A stretch of DNA of 64,000 nt from the NCBI GenBank assembly GCA_036674765.1, contig JARVKI010000014.1, positions 248,001 to 312,000 on the forward strand, read 5' to 3'. How positions within the stretch are numbered: position 1 is the stretch's first letter; the number at the start of each line of letters is the position of its first letter. Shown one piece after another: positions 1 to 12,627 of this stretch. This DNA is from Seiridium cupressi (Eukaryota; Ascomycota; Sordariomycetes; Amphisphaeriales; Sporocadaceae). The notes under the pieces are model-generated. The model was not told the DNA's origin, did not search any database, and saw only the letters and a list, made by a program, of their open reading frames with translations. A program made the translations under genes and the position numbers.

Positions 1-10
1 TACCGGCAGA

Positions 11-2315
11 CTATCCCATCCATACCAATATTCCCGACTGTTCACAAAATGAGTATGTATGTGACTGCCATCCGGCTTCCGAGGTATTGACAAATGCACT
101 GCGAGCTTCCATCAATTTAAGCCGATGTTCACGGGCTTCTTCCGACCCCATAGGTAGTGCATTCGACTCGTCGTCGAAGCGCTCGCGCACCATGTTCATC
201 AATTCTGGAGGGAGGATTGCATTACTCGGAGCCGAAACGTTCGCGATTAGACCCTTGTCGTTCATGAGCGTGACTAAATCAGCAGGAAGTTTCCCGATGG
301 CGGCCTTCCGGCTCTCGTCAGTAACCCCAAAGGTGGAGTCAAGCCACCAATCCATCTGTTGTGGTGGCACGTTGGCTGTTGAGATGACGCGCTGAGTAGG
401 ATCCACAAGCCATAGTGCAATGAATCGTCGGTGGCCGGGCTTGGTCGCGTCCTCCAAGCGGAAAGAGGACACTTTATGTTGACTGGAGGTACATGTCAAT
501 TTTCACAGTCTTCAAAATCAAAAGATTTAAGCCTTGGGATTAGAAAACTTACAAGACGTTCGGAAACGCGAGTAGTCTGCCTTAGCGTGTCTCGACGTTG
601 CCATAAGTTTGAAGACACGGGGCGTAGCCACCGCCAAGCTCCGTTCCAAAAACCTGCTCCAACCAGTGATATGCATCCTGTCCAACTTCGATCTCTTCGT
701 TCATGTAGGCTGACGTTTGCATACGGAATGAGAGGTTGCTAGGTGTTATGTTCTCGCTGTCAAGATAGTAAAGCGCCGTGCCGCAGATGTGTTCATTCAT
801 TTGTCCTTCTACCTAGTTATTGTTTTAATTCCTTCTCCTTCAAAATGATGGGGGTCCAGACTCACGTGCCAACCTCCTGCAGGAAATTCGGGCTTTTCCG
901 GCGTCAGCTCTATGGATGCCATCTTGACGATGACCTGGAGGCCAGATTCACGGAATTTATGTGCAAGCCGCTTGCTGGGTGATGTTATATACTTTACATC
1001 CCCAAAAACGGGCTCCAGAATGACGGGCTCGCGCAGTAGTTTCCATTTCTTCTCAGTCTCGTCATCGTACTCGGGATCGTAGTGATACTGGCTCTCTACT
1101 TCGTCCCAATTCACATCTATGTTTACAACTTCTTCGGCGTCTGAAGGGCTCCAGTTCTCTAGGTTCTCATCACTGTTGCACGTTAAAACTTGACTTAGAT
1201 GAGAGGCGTCAAAGAGCTGCAGAGAAACTTCTTACTCTGGATTGTCTGGGTACGGGAACCTGGACTTGACTCGTCCAACTCCATCGCTTTTGCCGTAGCC
1301 GGCGTCGGCGGCGACAAGGCATTGATCCCATGCCGGAAGTGCAGTCTCGATGAGATTCTCGATCGCGCGGTAGACCTGGGGAAACTTTTCGGGATGAAGA
1401 TTGTTGATGTAGCTAGTCAACCTGACAGAGCCATCATCCTGAAAAGCGACATTCGATGGCAACCATTGGTACGTATCGGACCAGTATTCAGGTGGTACGT
1501 CACTGGCTCCTACGCCGTATCTGTGCCTGTTTCGCTGTGCATCGTGAGGCCAGTTGTCCTTTGGGATGATGTCACCCTTTCCTGCCCACTTCTTAACGGC
1601 ATCAACGACGCCAACGACTTCGTCCTTCAAAACGCCGCTACGTCCGTAAACTAACGGATACATCGACGGATGCACTAGATCCTGCACCAAGTCATCCGAA
1701 TTGGGATGCCAGTCGGGAACTGACGACTGCTCTTCTTTGAGAGTTTCGAAAGCCGCGCATAAAGACTTGTGGAGGTCAACAGACACTAGATTGTCTGCCT
1801 TCACTACAGATGCACAGGCGTCGAGTGTTGGGATGAGGCCAGACTCTTCATAGTGTCTAGCTTTACTCCGGAGCTCCTGAATGCACTTCCCAATGTAACA
1901 TTAGCACGTGAAACGGTGTTGGTCTACAGTTAGTAAGTACTCACGCACTCAAAGCTAGTCGTACTCATGATGCCCTTCAGCTGCTTGACATGGTTCGCTC
2001 CAGGATAATCGGCAAGCTCGCCCTCATCATCCCACAGCTGGCTCTTGCCGCCGGTTGCAAGCATCCAAAAATGCTCATCCGGGATTGCTAGGCTTCCTCG
2101 CGCCATTTGGAAACAATTGCATCATCAAAGACTTTCTTGTGCCAACCTTCCTTGTCCGTGAGACGATCCATGATGCTCATCATGGCGACCTCTCGGACGG
2201 GAAGCATGTCGGAGTCGGCACCCCGACAGCTGCCGTGAGCGCCGATGGGATAATGTTCATAGTCTTCCTGTCTGTTATGGCGCAAGGGAAGGCCGAGGCC
2301 CGGATAGTCGGGCAT
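11..2315 (-). pseudogene. DUF4246 family protein, five exons, frameshift plus stop
   Basis: A long fungal cytosolic protein of the DUF4246 family; its biochemical role is not established. Five exons can be joined with GT-AG introns at 1886-1944, 1194-1235, 813-865 and 483-552 (exons 1945-2315, 1236-1885, 866-1193, 553-812, 11-482), giving about 693 residues. The start at 2315 opens a typical amino end (MPDYPGLGLP, then VREVAMMSIMDRLTDKEGWH). Family landmarks follow: GGWHVEGQMNEHICGTALYYLDSENI region across the 813-865 intron, then GRLLAFPNV, and KPGHRRFIALWLVDP near the end. Two lesions break it. After KWREEA one base is missing near 2088-2090, so the homologous reading continues in another frame (LAIPDEHFWML). 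A TAA at 582-584 stands where the family has Gln before GRLLAFPNV. A TAA for CAA is a C-to-T change. Either lesion could be a sequencing error; both together favour a pseudogene. The conserved His residues hint at a 2OG-oxygenase-like fold, which is inference. Confidence 0.8.
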
Positions 2316-4087
2316 GTTCGATGATGTGAACTGGCGTCGCTTGGATTTATTACTGTGGTTGTTTATGCGTCGTACAATTGAGATGCTGGTTGACACATGA
2401 ATGGCAGATTGGAGGGCGGATTGATTGTGAGGGCTGGGGAATTCAGACAGTATGCGAGTGATATATACTGTAGTATTGAATGTCGCTGGCGTCGTTATTA
2501 TAAAACGCGGTTGAAGCTTGTATGGTGCGTGGCTGCCTGCTCTGCCTAGCAAGGCAAGTGGGGCTTTCTCAGGCAGCCGGCCGAATGTGGTCAGGGCTGC
2601 CGGGTGCCGGCTTGTGTAAATAGTGCACAAGAAATACATAATAATAATGATACGATAAGTGAGGGCGTAGGGTCCCAGTCACATGAGATAGATAGAGCTT
2701 GGGCCCGCTGCAGCTGCCCTCCCAGCTGCTGCCAGCCCTCACTAGATAGATCCAGCAGCTCCTCCTCTGGAGGAGCTGGGAATACATCTTATTTCACCAC
2801 ACTTCACACCCCCCCTATGTGACCATCTCAAATAAATTTATACCCATATCAAATATTTAATAATCATAAATATTATATAAAATAATATAAGGATATATAT
2901 TAAACTTTAAAAAACTAAGATTTTAAGAAAATATTTAATATAAATATAAATTTATCTAGTACCGCTTTATTGTTACTACGTTCTGCATCGTAGACGATAT
3001 TAAAACTGGCATTTAGTGGTGGGAGTTGCAGTATTGGGAGGAAGTCTCTCCTCTCATCTCACGGTGAGTGCACTAGTATCCATCCGAACTGTACGTCTTT
3101 ACGTTTAAAAAAAAGAAACGTCGCGGAATGTTGACAAAGACCTGAGTCATACAAGCTAGGAACAATACTGCTACCCCACTGATACTCCATTATATGATTG
3201 TCAGTGGAGAGGAAGCCTGGGAGACGGTCCAGATGCGAATTGCGAGAAAGATCGGGTAACCGTGGCGCTGGATTCACAGGGGGGTGGGTTCTCCGGTTGT
3301 CTTAGTAAGTTCAATCCAAATCCAGAGAGACTCTTGGTATTTAGCCTAAACATGCTAATGTGAGGTTTTCCACACAAAAGGTCAGAGAAAAAGGGCTGGC
3401 TGCTACAAAGTCAGCGATCCTCCACCGCGTGCACTCACGTATGAGAAGACAACCTGCGAAATAAACAATCTTTACTGCATTGATGAAACAGACAATTTCG
3501 GAGTCTCAGAAAGTGTCACCAAAAAACGGCACTGGAAGTCCTGGAGAAGCGAGGCGGACCCAGGTCCTGTCTTTGGTATACGCGCGCAAGTATTGGCAGG
3601 ATAGGTCGCTCGCGTCGCTATCAAACACTAGAAGAATATGTGGACCTCCTCAGATACAAATTATTGGGCCTTTCAAACCGATATCATGAAATGCGGCAGC
3701 GAGAGTGCCGCTGAAGATGGCCAGAGAGGCTACAGATAGTAACAGAAGCTTCTCCAGCCAAACACAGGTTGAGCATACACTTCCGGTAAGTGTAAGAATC
3801 AAATTATGATATGAATATACCTGATCGGTGTTCATCACTTGTAGCTCATGCTGCTCAGTCGCTTTCCCTCCGTTGCAAGCCACGGGAGACATTGAACCGC
3901 ACGTCCGATGAATTCCCGATCCAACCCCATACCATCAGGCGACAGAACAAGGGCAGCAGCGATTCCCGAGTCATTTTGGCAAGATGTCTGGGATCATCCA
4001 CAAGGATTGAGCCTCAACTTCCCTCTCGTGTCCGATAACTCGCATCTCATACGCCAACCATCGCAGGCTCTAGCGGAAAGTCTCGGC
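2316..4087. other. Gene-poor, partly AT-rich spacer
   Basis: No coding region could be supported here. At 2700-2790 there is a CAGCTGC/CTCCTC low-complexity patch. From about 2825 to 2960 the sequence is almost pure A and T. The short open frames at 3480-4204 lack any recognisable domain. Confidence 0.5.
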
Positions 4088-5522
4088 TTATCGACCAATC
4101 CATCCGACTTTGTGCTCCTCAATGAAGCTGTCAACTTCGCTAATCGCAGAACCGGCGCCGAGGAAGCTCCCCTCAACTGCTGTCAGTGCCTCAAATACCG
4201 ATGAGAATGGACCCGTGATCGTGCAGCCACAGTTCATGCGCACTTCACAGGAAGTTTTCGTCGTGCTTTCGTTCTCGAGGCGTGATTCATAGTCAACAAT
4301 GTCGACCACCCTGTAGTTCATCGGGTTCGATGATGCCGGTCATCGTCGAGGTCTTTGACAGGCTGCTTTCTTTTAAGCGTCCCAAGTTGACCACGCCAGC
4401 GAAGCAATCGGTCGTCATGAGTTTGCTCGTTCTTGCCGCAACGGGCATCCATTTCCAATCCTTTCTTTCCCCATTGCTGATGGGGAGTTTGGTCCACGCG
4501 AAGCCCGTCTTATGAGACAACTGCTTGAAGAAGGCAAAGGACATCATGTCCATGTCGTCTCCAGTCGACTCATTCTCTATCTCTTCTGGCGCAAAAGATC
4601 CGCTGAATACCCCCAGATGCCCCCTGAAATGGCACTTCTTTGGAGATGCCTGAGAATATGTTGCTCACGCCCCTGCGGTTCTCCTGCCACCAATTGGGAC
4701 CTTCATTTATGATGTCCGTCCTCGCAGAGCTGACTCCTCTGACCTACAACTGGAGGCCAAGGAGCGTCTGGTTATCTTCCTCGATGACCTCACAGTATCG
4801 CATTGACAGATCCAGCTTTCAGGATGCGAGAGTTCTCGGTCCAGGCCTGCAGCTTGTAAGTCTTGTCTTTGGAGTCTATGGCAAGTTCTATCCAGGTACT
4901 GGGTGCTCCGATGGAAGAAATCTTTTCGTTGTCGAATAGAGACTTGATGTGATCGATGCAGGTAGAGTAGCAGTCCAGTACACCCATGTCGATAGCAGCG
5001 GAAATTAGCGTAGATCTGTCAATGGCGAATGTCCATTTGGGGTTCGCCCACTCGGACAGATGCTTGGCCAAGTTCCTGTTCAACATGGCTTCTGAGGCGA
5101 GCGCTGCTCCTTCCATATGAGCCAATAAGTGGTCAATGAACTTCAAGTTGTCCACGATCTCTTACGGATTCTACACTTGTTGCATGTCGATTAAAATGTG
5201 ACATATCCGTGCGTTCTTGTCATATTGGTACACCTTGGCCATTTCCACCGACTTCTCGGTTTTCTCGTCCTAGTTTATGCACACGCAGTTCACCCACATA
5301 TGCTGCACCCCCACGCTGAGCATCAGCGCCTTGATGTCGCCTAGTTTCCTATTCGCCACCGGAACGTCCCAGTCTACGCCGTCGATTCGGGTATCGTGTT
5401 TCGGCGCCTCATCTCCCCATGGGTACGAGATGTCGAAGTGTTCCACATTTGGGGCCGAGGGTCGAAGACGAAAAACTTGCCGTCGGCGTGGCCCAGTAGT
5501 CTCGTGGGAAGTACGCTGTTCA
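4088..5522 (-). pseudogene. Degraded HET-domain protein gene
   Basis: Remains of a heterokaryon-incompatibility (HET, PF06985) protein, a family that triggers cell death on fusion of unlike strains. Reading from 5522 downward, one frame gives HFDISYPWGDEAP, then WVNCVCIN followed by a stop, then DEKTEKSVEMAKVYQYDKNA, which is the HET core (W-D-x-x-CIxQ, then MxxIYxxA). The stop replaces the Gln of the usual CINQ, so CAG became TAG. Downstream blocks characteristic of long HET proteins follow: DNLKFIDHLLAHMEG... (4790-5155), a frame-shifted GVSSARTDIINEGPNWWQEN region, GDDMDMMSFAFFKQLS and TTDCFAGVVNLGRLK (4293-4553), and NYRVVDIVDYESRLENE... (4088-4321). At least two stops and two frameshifts separate these blocks, and the carboxy end is missing. 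It is not functional as written. An intact HET gene lies at 58.6 kb and another relic at 61.3 kb. Confidence 0.75.
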
Positions 5523-6428
5523 TGGCGAGAGTCGTAGTGAATCAGACTAGTATAACTGCATTCGTTTTAGTTGGAAAGAAACCGAGTCGCAACGATGCAG
5601 TACAAGGAGGGTATACTTGAAAATTTAATAGTAACGCAATACTCTAGAAAGGATTTGGTCACATCTAGACAAATGGTAGAAATAAGTATTTTGGCAGATT
5701 TTCTACAGGCTAATTTTGTACAGGCTCATTTCCTCCACGCGTCGGCTCGTTTTTTCAGCCTCACGATGCCTGCATCTGCGGCTGAATAGTGAATAAGTGT
5801 GCCGCCACGCATTGTCTAATTCACTACACCAGTACCCTGCAGTTGGGCGGATTTGACAAGCATTGCGACGCAGTAACAAGAACGCCACGGCTTCAAAATG
5901 GGCCATTAGGATTGTCCAAGCAAAGCTGAGCGCGGCAGATGTATCGACTTACCCTTGACCCTGGTTCAATCTTGGTCAATATACGAGGATTGCGAGAAGT
6001 CAACTAGGGATCAGATAAAAGAAGACGGGGGAAGTTGACGAAAAAGCGATCGTTCGTTTAGAGTATGCAATTGGCAGATGTACATGTTGGCAACTGAAAG
6101 GGAGGGGCTGAACTACATTAATGTAAGGAGATCAAGGTGTAAGCTAATGTGGCCCTGTCAGCAGCGTAGGTAGGCGCTGCAACGGCGCCCAACGACATGT
6201 CTCGATATCAAAGTGGCAGCTCACTGTATTGACCGGTTACCGCCTGCCGCACGTCAAAGTGTGCCAAGCATGAATATGTCCGGTGGCAACTACCACTTCA
6301 GCTCGGAGGTCATCCAAAAATCTGGAGTGATTAGAATCCCTTTCTTTCTTGGTATTCTCTATACAGGCCTCCAGGGCATCCTGCTTATTGTGGTACCTGC
6401 CCCGCCATTCCCCCAAGCCTTAGCATGC
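5523..6428. other. Intergenic stretch without recognised genes
   Basis: Spacer between the HET relic and the GH72 gene. The open frames here are short, on both strands, and show no domain. The part nearest 6429 is the 3' flank of the GH72 gene. Confidence 0.4.
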
Positions 6429-8205
6429 TCAACATATTAATACCGTAGCAAGACCAACACATAGCACCGCTGCAGCGCACCCGGCCAAATCGATCGAATG
6501 GAACATCGAGGCTCCCAAGCTTGTTGCATCACCATTCGTGTTGCCGGATGTGCTACTGCCCGTAGTACCACTACTAGAGCCACTTCCAGAGCTACTCCCA
6601 GAGCTACTCCCTGATGATGCGCTGCTGGAGTCACTGCCAGTGGTCGACCCGGAGGAATCCGACCCGCTGCCTGCGCCGTTCGTCTGAGTTGGAGTGACAA
6701 GTTTGGCCTGGCCGCTAAAGTCGCATGCCGTTGTTGCCTCTCCTTGGTTGACATAATACTGGTTCAGAGCATACGCCAATTGTTCTGTCGCATTACACAT
6801 GACAAATTCTCCGTACGTCCCCGCCGTCGCATCCGCCGTGATTTTATCACAAGCTGCTGCGTCCATACCGCAGACAGTTCCGAATAGAGAGCCAATGTCC
6901 TCAGCCGTAACCTGCTCCGATGGTACGCAGGATAGTGAGGCCACCATAGACTGGCATGTGGCCTTGTTGGGTGTTGGGGGCAAGGCTTCGGCGGCAGCCC
7001 AACCTCCTTTGCCAGTGACTGCCGGACACGCGCGAGGCTCGTTGGTTGACGATGCTGAAGTAGAATTCATCGTTGTGGCTGTTTGAACATCGCCCACAGC
7101 CTTCACTTGGTCCGCCAAGGCAGTGAAGTCTTTACTGGGGGTCACAGTGTTGCCGTCAACCGTAACCAGGCCTAGATGCGTGTTAGTCCCGCAAATGAAG
7201 TGCGAATGTTATGAAAGCACTCACCGAAATCGTTCTGCTCCTCAAAATACTCGTAAGCAATGCCGCCACTCCATACTTGATTCATCTGAGAGCTGTATAG
7301 TGCTGCGGTCTCCTGCCAAATTCGAGAAGCACCACCGCCAGGGTTGTTGCAGCCATATTCGGAGAAAAATGCCGGGACCGAGTAGTTCTCGAATGCATTC
7401 GTACGTTCTTGGTACCCACTGGCTTCGAATGTATTCTCCCCACACCATTCGTAGATGTTGTAGCCCCAAAAATCGACAGCATCTGACTGCTGTCCGCAAT
7501 TGAAGTAGTCAGCTAGGTTGTCGCGTGTATCGGCATCATCGTTCGTGGCGTATCCAACACCCATCCAGTGGTCGAAGTTCTGGGCTGCGATGTAGGACTT
7601 GCTATCTCGAACTGCTGCCTTGACAAAGGCCGAGGCGGGAGTATTGGTGTTGTTGTTCGTGACCTCGTTGCCAGCAAAGAAACCCAGTGTGTTCGGGAAT
7701 TTGCCGAGACTATCTATAACACTCGTATACCGATCATATAAATCTGTGTTCCACTGAGGCTCATCACGGTTGATAGAAATGCCGGGCTCGCTCAGGTCAG
7801 CGATCACATAGATCCCAGCAGCCTCAAGAGCATTCATGCACTGGGTGTGATCGACGGTGCTGTTAATCGCATATACTCGTACAGTGTTCGCTCCTAACTG
7901 CTGGAAATATGGGATGTCACGATTGCACCCGTCGGAGTCAGCCAGTGGATCTGTGAAGGTCTGGCCATCTTCGACCGCTCCACCGACTCCAACACCTTGT
8001 TGGTATGCGACGCCCTTTATAAAGAACTGCGCGCCAGTCGCCGTATTAAAGAAGTATTTGCCCTACAGTGAAGGACTCAGATTAGCCATCCGTCAGCATC
8101 ACATAGAAGAAACCCGTCACTAACCTGTGCTACGATTGGATCTATAGCCAACACACCATGGGCCAAAAGGACAGCTGCAGTAGCGCAGGCTTGGAAAGAG
8201 ACCAT
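6429..8205 (-). CDS. GPI-anchored 1,3-beta-glucanosyltransferase (GH72 with CBM43/X8)
   Basis: Cell-wall enzyme of the GEL/GAS family. It cuts internal beta-1,3-glucan links and rejoins the freed end to another chain, acting at the outer face of the plasma membrane. Three exons (8125-8205, 7225-8062, 6429-7171; introns 8063-8124 and 7172-7224) give 553 residues. The start at 8205 opens a signal peptide (MVSFQACATAAVLLAHGVLA). The GH72 catalytic glutamates are in FFAGNEVTN (about E160) and FFSEYGCN (about E262), the spacing known for this family. A cysteine-rich X8/CBM43 module lies at about residues 340-430. A Ser/Gly-rich linker follows, and a hydrophobic tail (AGCAAAVLCVGLATVLIC) fits GPI attachment. 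Both splice junctions keep the frame and restore conserved sequence (IVAQ-GKYFF and QNDFGLVTVDG). It looks complete. The exact paralogue (GEL1, GEL2, GEL4...) cannot be told from sequence alone. Confidence 0.93.
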
Positions 8206-9326
8206 ATTGACCAGCAAGCTCAACTCAGGGAGAATGCAATCAAGGATGTGACAGCGAGTCCCGAGTTAATAAAACCAGAAATGAAAGTCGAGTACCGGCT
8301 CGTGATATCCAAACACCAGTGAAATGAGTCAAAAACGAATGCAAGTCGAGTACAAGCTGGTCGATCCCCTAGTACTGCCTCTGGTGTTGCTGCGCGGCAG
8401 ACGATTGGAATGATGAAAGACCTCCAACGGACGATGCAGGCACGAGAAGCTTTTCGTTATTGTCTCCGCCGACATTGAAATGCATACAATTCCTTTTCTG
8501 ACATCAGACAGATGATCTCCCCTGCGCCCCATATGATGCGACTCAGAAGGGGGGCGCAGGAGCATCTGATACTTCGAGTTGCTGTTTTCGTGGCGAGATG
8601 AAACAACTCCCGTTCCGGGCCTTGACCCTGAGCTAAACACCAGGCCGGAAGCCCCACCGAGGCACCACCACCACGTGCCAAAGCTTCAAGGAAGTCGAAG
8701 TCTGAAAGGGGAGAAAACGGATCCAAGGACTGCGGGTCGGCGAAGTTGACGTTTCGAGTTGTTGGGATTCTGCATGGTCGCTTCAAGCCTCACAGCCATT
8801 TACCCAATGCCAGCCTCAACGTGCAGACAGCATTCAGCTGATAGTTGATAGTGCGTATCACTTTATTCGTTTGACGCATGAATTGGTTTGTCCAAACGCT
8901 TCCTGGTCCTCCATTCCGCCAAATCATCTCACCAGAGGTCCAGATGTTACTAAATTCAGATCACGGTCCGTTACATCCGTGCAAAACGCGTTGCACTAGA
9001 CTTCCACTCATTCAGCGCTTTTAGTGGACTGTATGCTAAAGTGTTGGCGAGCTGTAGCACTAGTCGTTGAGGACACAAGGAGACACGCTTCAAAAGTCGC
9101 TCCCTCACTGCCATCATCCATTGCGAATGATGCGATAATATCCAGAATACGTTATTCCGTTGTTATTTCACGATGATCAGCTTGTTGTTTCAATAGGCGT
9201 CTTCGGTGAATGGTGATTTCCTGCGCAAGCCCACGTTTAACGACGTCCGCTAGTGATGCCGCCTATTCGCAGACCCCGCGTTCCTAGCAAAGCTTCCCCA
9301 CGAACATTACCACGGGCAAGTAAGAT
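8206..9326. other. Intergenic region upstream of two divergent genes
   Basis: It should hold the promoters of the GH72 gene (minus) and of the phosphatase (plus). The two longest open frames (8457-8786 and 8329-8640, minus) have no recognisable domain and overlap each other. Confidence 0.4.
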
Positions 9327-11262
9327 TTGGAGTACATACATGTAACCATCACATGTTGTACCTCGCTCCTGGCATCTTCGCTCGAAATACATGCCCTAAG
9401 GTCTCGTTTTGGGCAATACATCACGTTATCGAAAGTGTCCAGCGTACTCGCTTCTATAATCACTACGGCTGCCAGCTCTGCCTGCATGGAGTGGGACGAC
9501 ATGAATACTGTGCTCACGGACCTGACTGTGAGCTTTAACGCACCCTCGGAATCTCTTCCCACCTGCGCGCAGGATCCGGGCGGATGGCATCGCTTAGAGA
9601 AAGACCTTTATCTACACCAAGCAGAGAAGCACGCATGGCTGCGATTCGTGCAGGCGAGTGAAGCGGATCTTACGGCCGATGACCTTGTGGTCATGGAAAT
9701 CACAGTCAGTGAGCTGCATCCAGGCAATGGCACGCCCGGTTCCTGGGAGAGTCGGCCTGGCGGTATCTGGGTGTTGAGACGACACTATGACGGCAATATT
9801 CAACAGACTGTGACGAACGTGGACGTCCTTTTTGGTATAGATGCCGTTGATCCGCGCCCACATTGGAATCTTATGGAACCTCCGTTGCGGTTGAATGCCG
9901 AGCCAGATGTACCAGTCGCGAGGCTCAGCATACGGAAGGAGAAGGGGAAGGCGAAACCAGACCTTCCCCAACCACCTCTAAAGACTAGAAAAGGCGGCAA
10001 GTTCAAGTTTGTCCAGATCTCCGACACGCATATGGTGACCGGTGTCGGTGTGTGCAAAGACGCCATTGGTGCCCATGGAGAGCCACTGCCCGAGTCAGAG
10101 GCTGATCCGCTCACCGTGAAGTTTATTGGAGAGATTATGGATGCTGAGGAGCCTGACCTCGTGGTTCTGACGGGCGATCAGGTACATCACGGCATCCCAG
10201 ACAGTCAGTCGGCTATTCTCAAGGTGGTCGCTCCTATCAGCGAGCGCGCTATACCATACGCGGCTGTTTTTGGCAATCATGATGACGAGGGTGAGTACGC
10301 ACTGTCACGTAAGTACCTCGTTCCATGATCTATACAAATGGCTGGTTGCAACTCGTATTTATATCATCGTGTGTTCTCCATCGGAAACATAATTTCAAGT
10401 TTAATAAGTCTGGGTCTCGACCCGTGGAAGGACTCGTGCTCGCTGGGTGTGGTTTTGTATGATTCTTGGATTCTGAATTACCAAGTCGTCCAACTCTTAC
10501 TGACATCCCTGCTTCATAGGCGCGGAGCAGATGTCGTTGCTCCAAGATCTGCCTCTTAGTCTTTGTCGGCCAGGTCCAGACCAGGTCGATGGTGTCGGTA
10601 ACTACTATATTCAAGTGGTCGAAGACTCACCGGCAGAAACCCCATTGCTGACCTTATATCTGTTGGACTCGCACGGGGAGATACCGAGTAGGGTTAAGAA
10701 TCCAGACTACGAACCAATCAAGCCAAGCCAGATTGACTGGTTTACCAATACTTCCAAAACCCTACGAAGGGCACGTGCGGAAAACCCAAATGGCAGTCAC
10801 CATCACCTATCACTAGCATTTATGCATATTCCTCTTCCAGAGTATGCAGAAGATGATGTTGTAATCAGAGGCGGACGCCGAAGAGAACCGACCGAAGGTC
10901 CGAGCTTCAATTCACACTTTTATGATGCTTTGGTCAAGGAAGACGTTGTGGCATTGGGATGTGGGCATGACCACGTAAATGACTTCTGTGGCTTGCTGCC
11001 ACGGCGAAGCTACGAAGATTCGCAGCCAGACCCCGATGTGACCTTTCGATCCGGTCCTTGGCTGTCTTACGGTGGGGGCACTGGGTTTGGTGGGTACTGC
11101 TCATATGGCAAGAATCGCTACCACCGGCGAGCGCGAGTTTGGGAGTTTGACGCTAGTGTTGGGGAGCTCAAGACATGGAAGCGAGTTGAGCACAGCATCG
11201 AGAGAATTGATGAAATAGTGCTTGTTGAGAACGGTGTGGTGGTCAAGCTCTCGAATCGGTAA
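9327..11262 (+). CDS. Calcineurin-like metallophosphatase, Dcr2/Sia1-like
   Basis: A binuclear-metal phosphoesterase of the fungal Dcr2-like group. The yeast member acts on phospho-Ser/Thr proteins, including the stress sensor Ire1; the substrate here is unknown. Metal-site motifs appear in order: QISDTHM, TGDQV, FGNHDDEG in exon 1 and GCGHDHVND in exon 2. The family-specific amino region is present (WHRLEKDLYL, ESRPGGIWVLRR, DVLFGIDAVDPRPHW). A single intron at 10309-10519 (GTAAGT...ATAG, 211 nt) joins LSR to AEQMSLLQDLPLSL, matching the family. An alternative donor at 10291 also keeps the frame but would drop the ALSR residues. The start is uncertain. From 9327 the protein is about 574 residues and includes a weakly hydrophobic leader; the next in-frame Met at 9486 would give about 521. 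The gene looks intact. Confidence 0.88.
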
Positions 11263-12239
11263 ATGTTAAACAGTCACTCGAAGACTACAACATATCTGCG
11301 ACCAGATACAAAGTCGGACTGCAACTTCCTCTCATTGGGTCGGCACATCATAGAAATATACAATCCTCATCAGCAAAGGGTCGAAGCACGTTGAAAATAA
11401 GCAAGCCGTAAATATTGGTATTCGGCCTCTATACGGCACCTTACATAGCGCATCTACTTTGCTTCGGTTCCATGCTGTGCCATGCGTGCGGCTAAGGCAT
11501 TCAAATATAAAACATATGTGGATTATCAATGTGTAGTCAGACATGGACATCAGGGACCAACATACTTCTCCTAGAATCGTTTGGATATAGAGGCTTCTTA
11601 AGGAACCTCTTCCTTGTTCAGTCCAGACGCTACAAGCATGATACGAATTTGAAATCCCCAGCTGATTGTAGACAAATCTACTATTACAATACTGAGGCTT
11701 ACTTGAAGACTTACATGTAGAGAACCTCAAAGCTCTGCTTTCACCTCCAGAGAGCATTTATAATCGTACCACCTGTCCACTAGATTGAATATTGTGGCAG
11801 GAAATACAGGGCTACATCTCCGCAGCTAATCAACCATCACGAGGGGTTTTTTTTTTTTTTTTTTTTTTTCTAAAAAGAAAAACAAGAAGAAGTTTGTCCC
11901 CTATACGAAATAGTTTTTCTCAGCCAATTTAATCTTAGAGTTCCTACCCTACGTACTCTACCGGCAATGCAAGCCTTGGTCCAATCATATCGCATTAAGC
12001 AGTGCCGCACATTCACGAACGAAACCAGCCAGGACTAAAATCCCGGGGAAGGTAACCAAAAAGCTGGATAAAAATTGGGCGGATGATACACCATGCATCA
12101 ATTCTACCGGATCCTAGGAGGTTCGGCGTCGATGTGCATTCAATTTCGCCCTTTTTAGCAGGCCGACATGATTCAGTATTCGACCTCAATACCTTTCTAG
12201 GATCCATTGTCGGCGGTCCTCGACGGTCATGGACTCCAA
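11263..12239. other. Intergenic, with poly-T tract
   Basis: No supported gene. A run of about 22 T lies near 11848-11869. The minus-strand frame at 11332-11757 (141 codons) has no recognised domain and probably overlaps the 3' flank of the phosphatase gene. Confidence 0.4.
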
Positions 12240-12627
12240 GAAAGAGATTTTAGCCTTCTTGATTTCCAGATACCTCTCTATAGCATTAGGATGCAAAAAG
12301 TCGACCAGACCTTTATCCGCTTTCATCAAGTGCTTCATCAAGACTTTGTGGTAGCATATCCGTGATGCCTATCTACTTTCTCTGAAGCTCGGTGAGATTA
12401 GCTGGATCCTTTTCACGGTGGCCCCAAATGAGAGGTGCCTCATCGATGACCCCTTTGGTTCCAGCAGCCAGTATTGCTGCCATTGCCAAATATGGATTCG
12501 CCGTGCCGTCCAATGCTTTGAACTCCCAATGGCTACTTTCGCATTTGCGCAGAGACGTTTCGCGGTTCTGAATGTCAGAATAGGGGCTCCAGCCACCTGG
12601 ATTATCGGGCTTCTCAGCCACTACATA
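12240..12627 (-). pseudogene. Glutamine synthetase carboxy-terminal fragment
   Basis: A 3' fragment of a glutamine-synthetase-type gene (glnA/fluG-like catalytic domain). The frame ending near 12373 reads NPGGWSPYSDIQNRETSLRK, then SSHWEFKALDGTANPYLAMA and AAILAAGTKGVIDEAPLIWG, which is the conserved carboxy half of the fold including the NREA-like and GTANPYLA segments. After a TAG near 12373 the homology continues in other frames (MLPQSLDEAL, then KADKGLVDFLHPNAIERYL). Nothing upstream of 12627 on this strand matches the amino domain, so the fragment lacks its 5' two thirds as well as carrying internal lesions. It cannot encode an active enzyme. Confidence 0.8.

Noticed and set aside
3908..4204. 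Plus-strand frame of 98 codons
   Set aside because: It overlaps the end of the HET relic on the other strand, has no domain and no splice partners.
6437..6754. Second minus-strand frame inside the GH72 carboxy region
   Set aside because: It is the shadow of the Ser/Gly-rich linker of the real gene in another frame.
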